Positions 6,604 through 6,785 of a stretch of DNA of 6,785 nucleotides are shown piece by piece (within the stretch, counting starts at the first letter, position 1; every line of letters begins with the position of its first letter). The notes under the pieces were generated by a model that searched no databases, was not told where the DNA came from, and worked only from the letters and a program-made list of their open reading frames with translations. The translations under genes were made by a program, and so were the position numbers. Origin of the DNA: an uncultured bacterium (GTDB lineage: Bacteria; UBA4055); assembly GCA_937873545.1 (NCBI GenBank), contig CALMWI010000291.1, forward strand, positions 1-6,785, given 5' to 3'.

Positions 6604-6785
6604 CTTTCACTATCAACGGAATCGATGTCAATAATTATCCGAATTTTCCGGTAATCGATTCGAATGAGGTCATCACTTTGCCTACCGCTCTATTCAAGCA
6701 AGTGATCCAGCATACTGTCATCGCAACATCTACACAAGAAAGCCGTCCGATTTTGACGGGAGTGAACATGACCATCAAAGATGGC
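6598..6785 (+). CDS. dnaN: DNA polymerase III beta subunit (sliding clamp) internal fragment, partial at both ends
   Basis: The plus strand is open from the junction to the window edge and encodes about 62 residues from the junction between domains 1 and 2 of the beta clamp: ASFTINGIDVNNYPNFPVID, then ITLPTALFKQVIQHTVIA and STQESRPILTGVN. It aligns without gaps to the B. subtilis DnaN segment containing FNLNGLDADEYPHLPQIE and STSETRPILTGVNW. The wording (NNYP, TVIATSTQESRPILTGVNM) is closest in style to lactic acid bacteria. The clamp encircles DNA and tethers polymerase III. Neither start nor stop is present, no dnaA or recF neighbour is visible, and it faces the SLH gene head-on while covering its apparent start. 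It is probably foreign DNA joined artificially and not part of this genome. Confidence 0.88.

Noticed and set aside
6604..6631. TTG at 6631 as the real start of a 230-aa SLH protein
   Set aside because: The first codons are antisense to dnaN, there is no ribosome binding site, and a stop lies six bases upstream. The reading frame extends there only by chance across the junction.
1..6785. CRISPR array, tRNA/rRNA gene, insertion sequence or phage-defence cassette
   Set aside because: No regularly spaced repeats, cloverleaf, transposase or terminal inverted repeats were seen. The interior is filled by the genes described.

Overview
The window is AT-rich bacterial DNA, and every native gene lies on the minus strand. 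One compact five-gene operon reads leftward from about 5809 to the left edge. A separate leftward gene, a 5'-truncated S-layer-homology (SLH) protein, lies to its right behind an intrinsic terminator. The lipobox lipoproteins, the SLH domains, the lipoprotein/divergent-deacetylase pair and the large regulator-fused ABCG-type transporter suggest a diderm bacterium of an under-sampled lineage, perhaps a candidate phylum of the Fibrobacterota-Chlorobi-Bacteroidota-like group. That placement is an impression from protein style; no marker gene of the host is present.

Operon in transcription order: (1) a 1151-residue protein with an N-terminal GAF domain, a middle region of apparently three degenerate FHA-like beta domains, an ABC ATPase and an ABCG-like six-helix membrane domain (5809-2354); (2) a small AroQ-class chorismate mutase starting at a TTG (2361-2095); (3) aspartate-semialdehyde dehydrogenase, asd (2108-1062); (4) a small lipoprotein (1069-584); (5) the N-terminal 194 residues of a divergent polysaccharide deacetylase-like protein running off the left edge (583-1). 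Consecutive genes overlap by 8, 14 and 8 bases and the last pair abut exactly, so co-transcription and translational coupling are likely. The two enzymes belong to amino-acid biosynthesis (aromatic branch and aspartate family). The other three products are envelope-associated, and nothing in the sequence shows a biochemical link between the two groups.

A candidate sigma70-type promoter and a Shine-Dalgarno sequence precede the transporter gene. A 12-bp hairpin with U-tracts on both strands separates the operon from the SLH gene.

The right end is not contiguous native sequence. From about position 6598 to the edge the PLUS strand encodes an internal piece of a Firmicutes-type DNA polymerase III sliding clamp (DnaN), resembling lactic acid bacteria. 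It is joined head-on to the 5' end of the SLH gene at or very near a HindIII site (6598-6603). The first ten or so codons of the SLH reading frame are therefore antisense dnaN, and its apparent TTG start is an artefact. I read this as a cloning or assembly chimera.

The most interesting biology is the transporter. Its GAF domain carries a full NKFDE-type motif, its FHA-like region is tripled, its D-loop aspartate is replaced, and it has an unusually long extracytoplasmic loop with coiled-coil character. The deacetylase-like protein lacks the expected metal-binding Asp-Asp pair.
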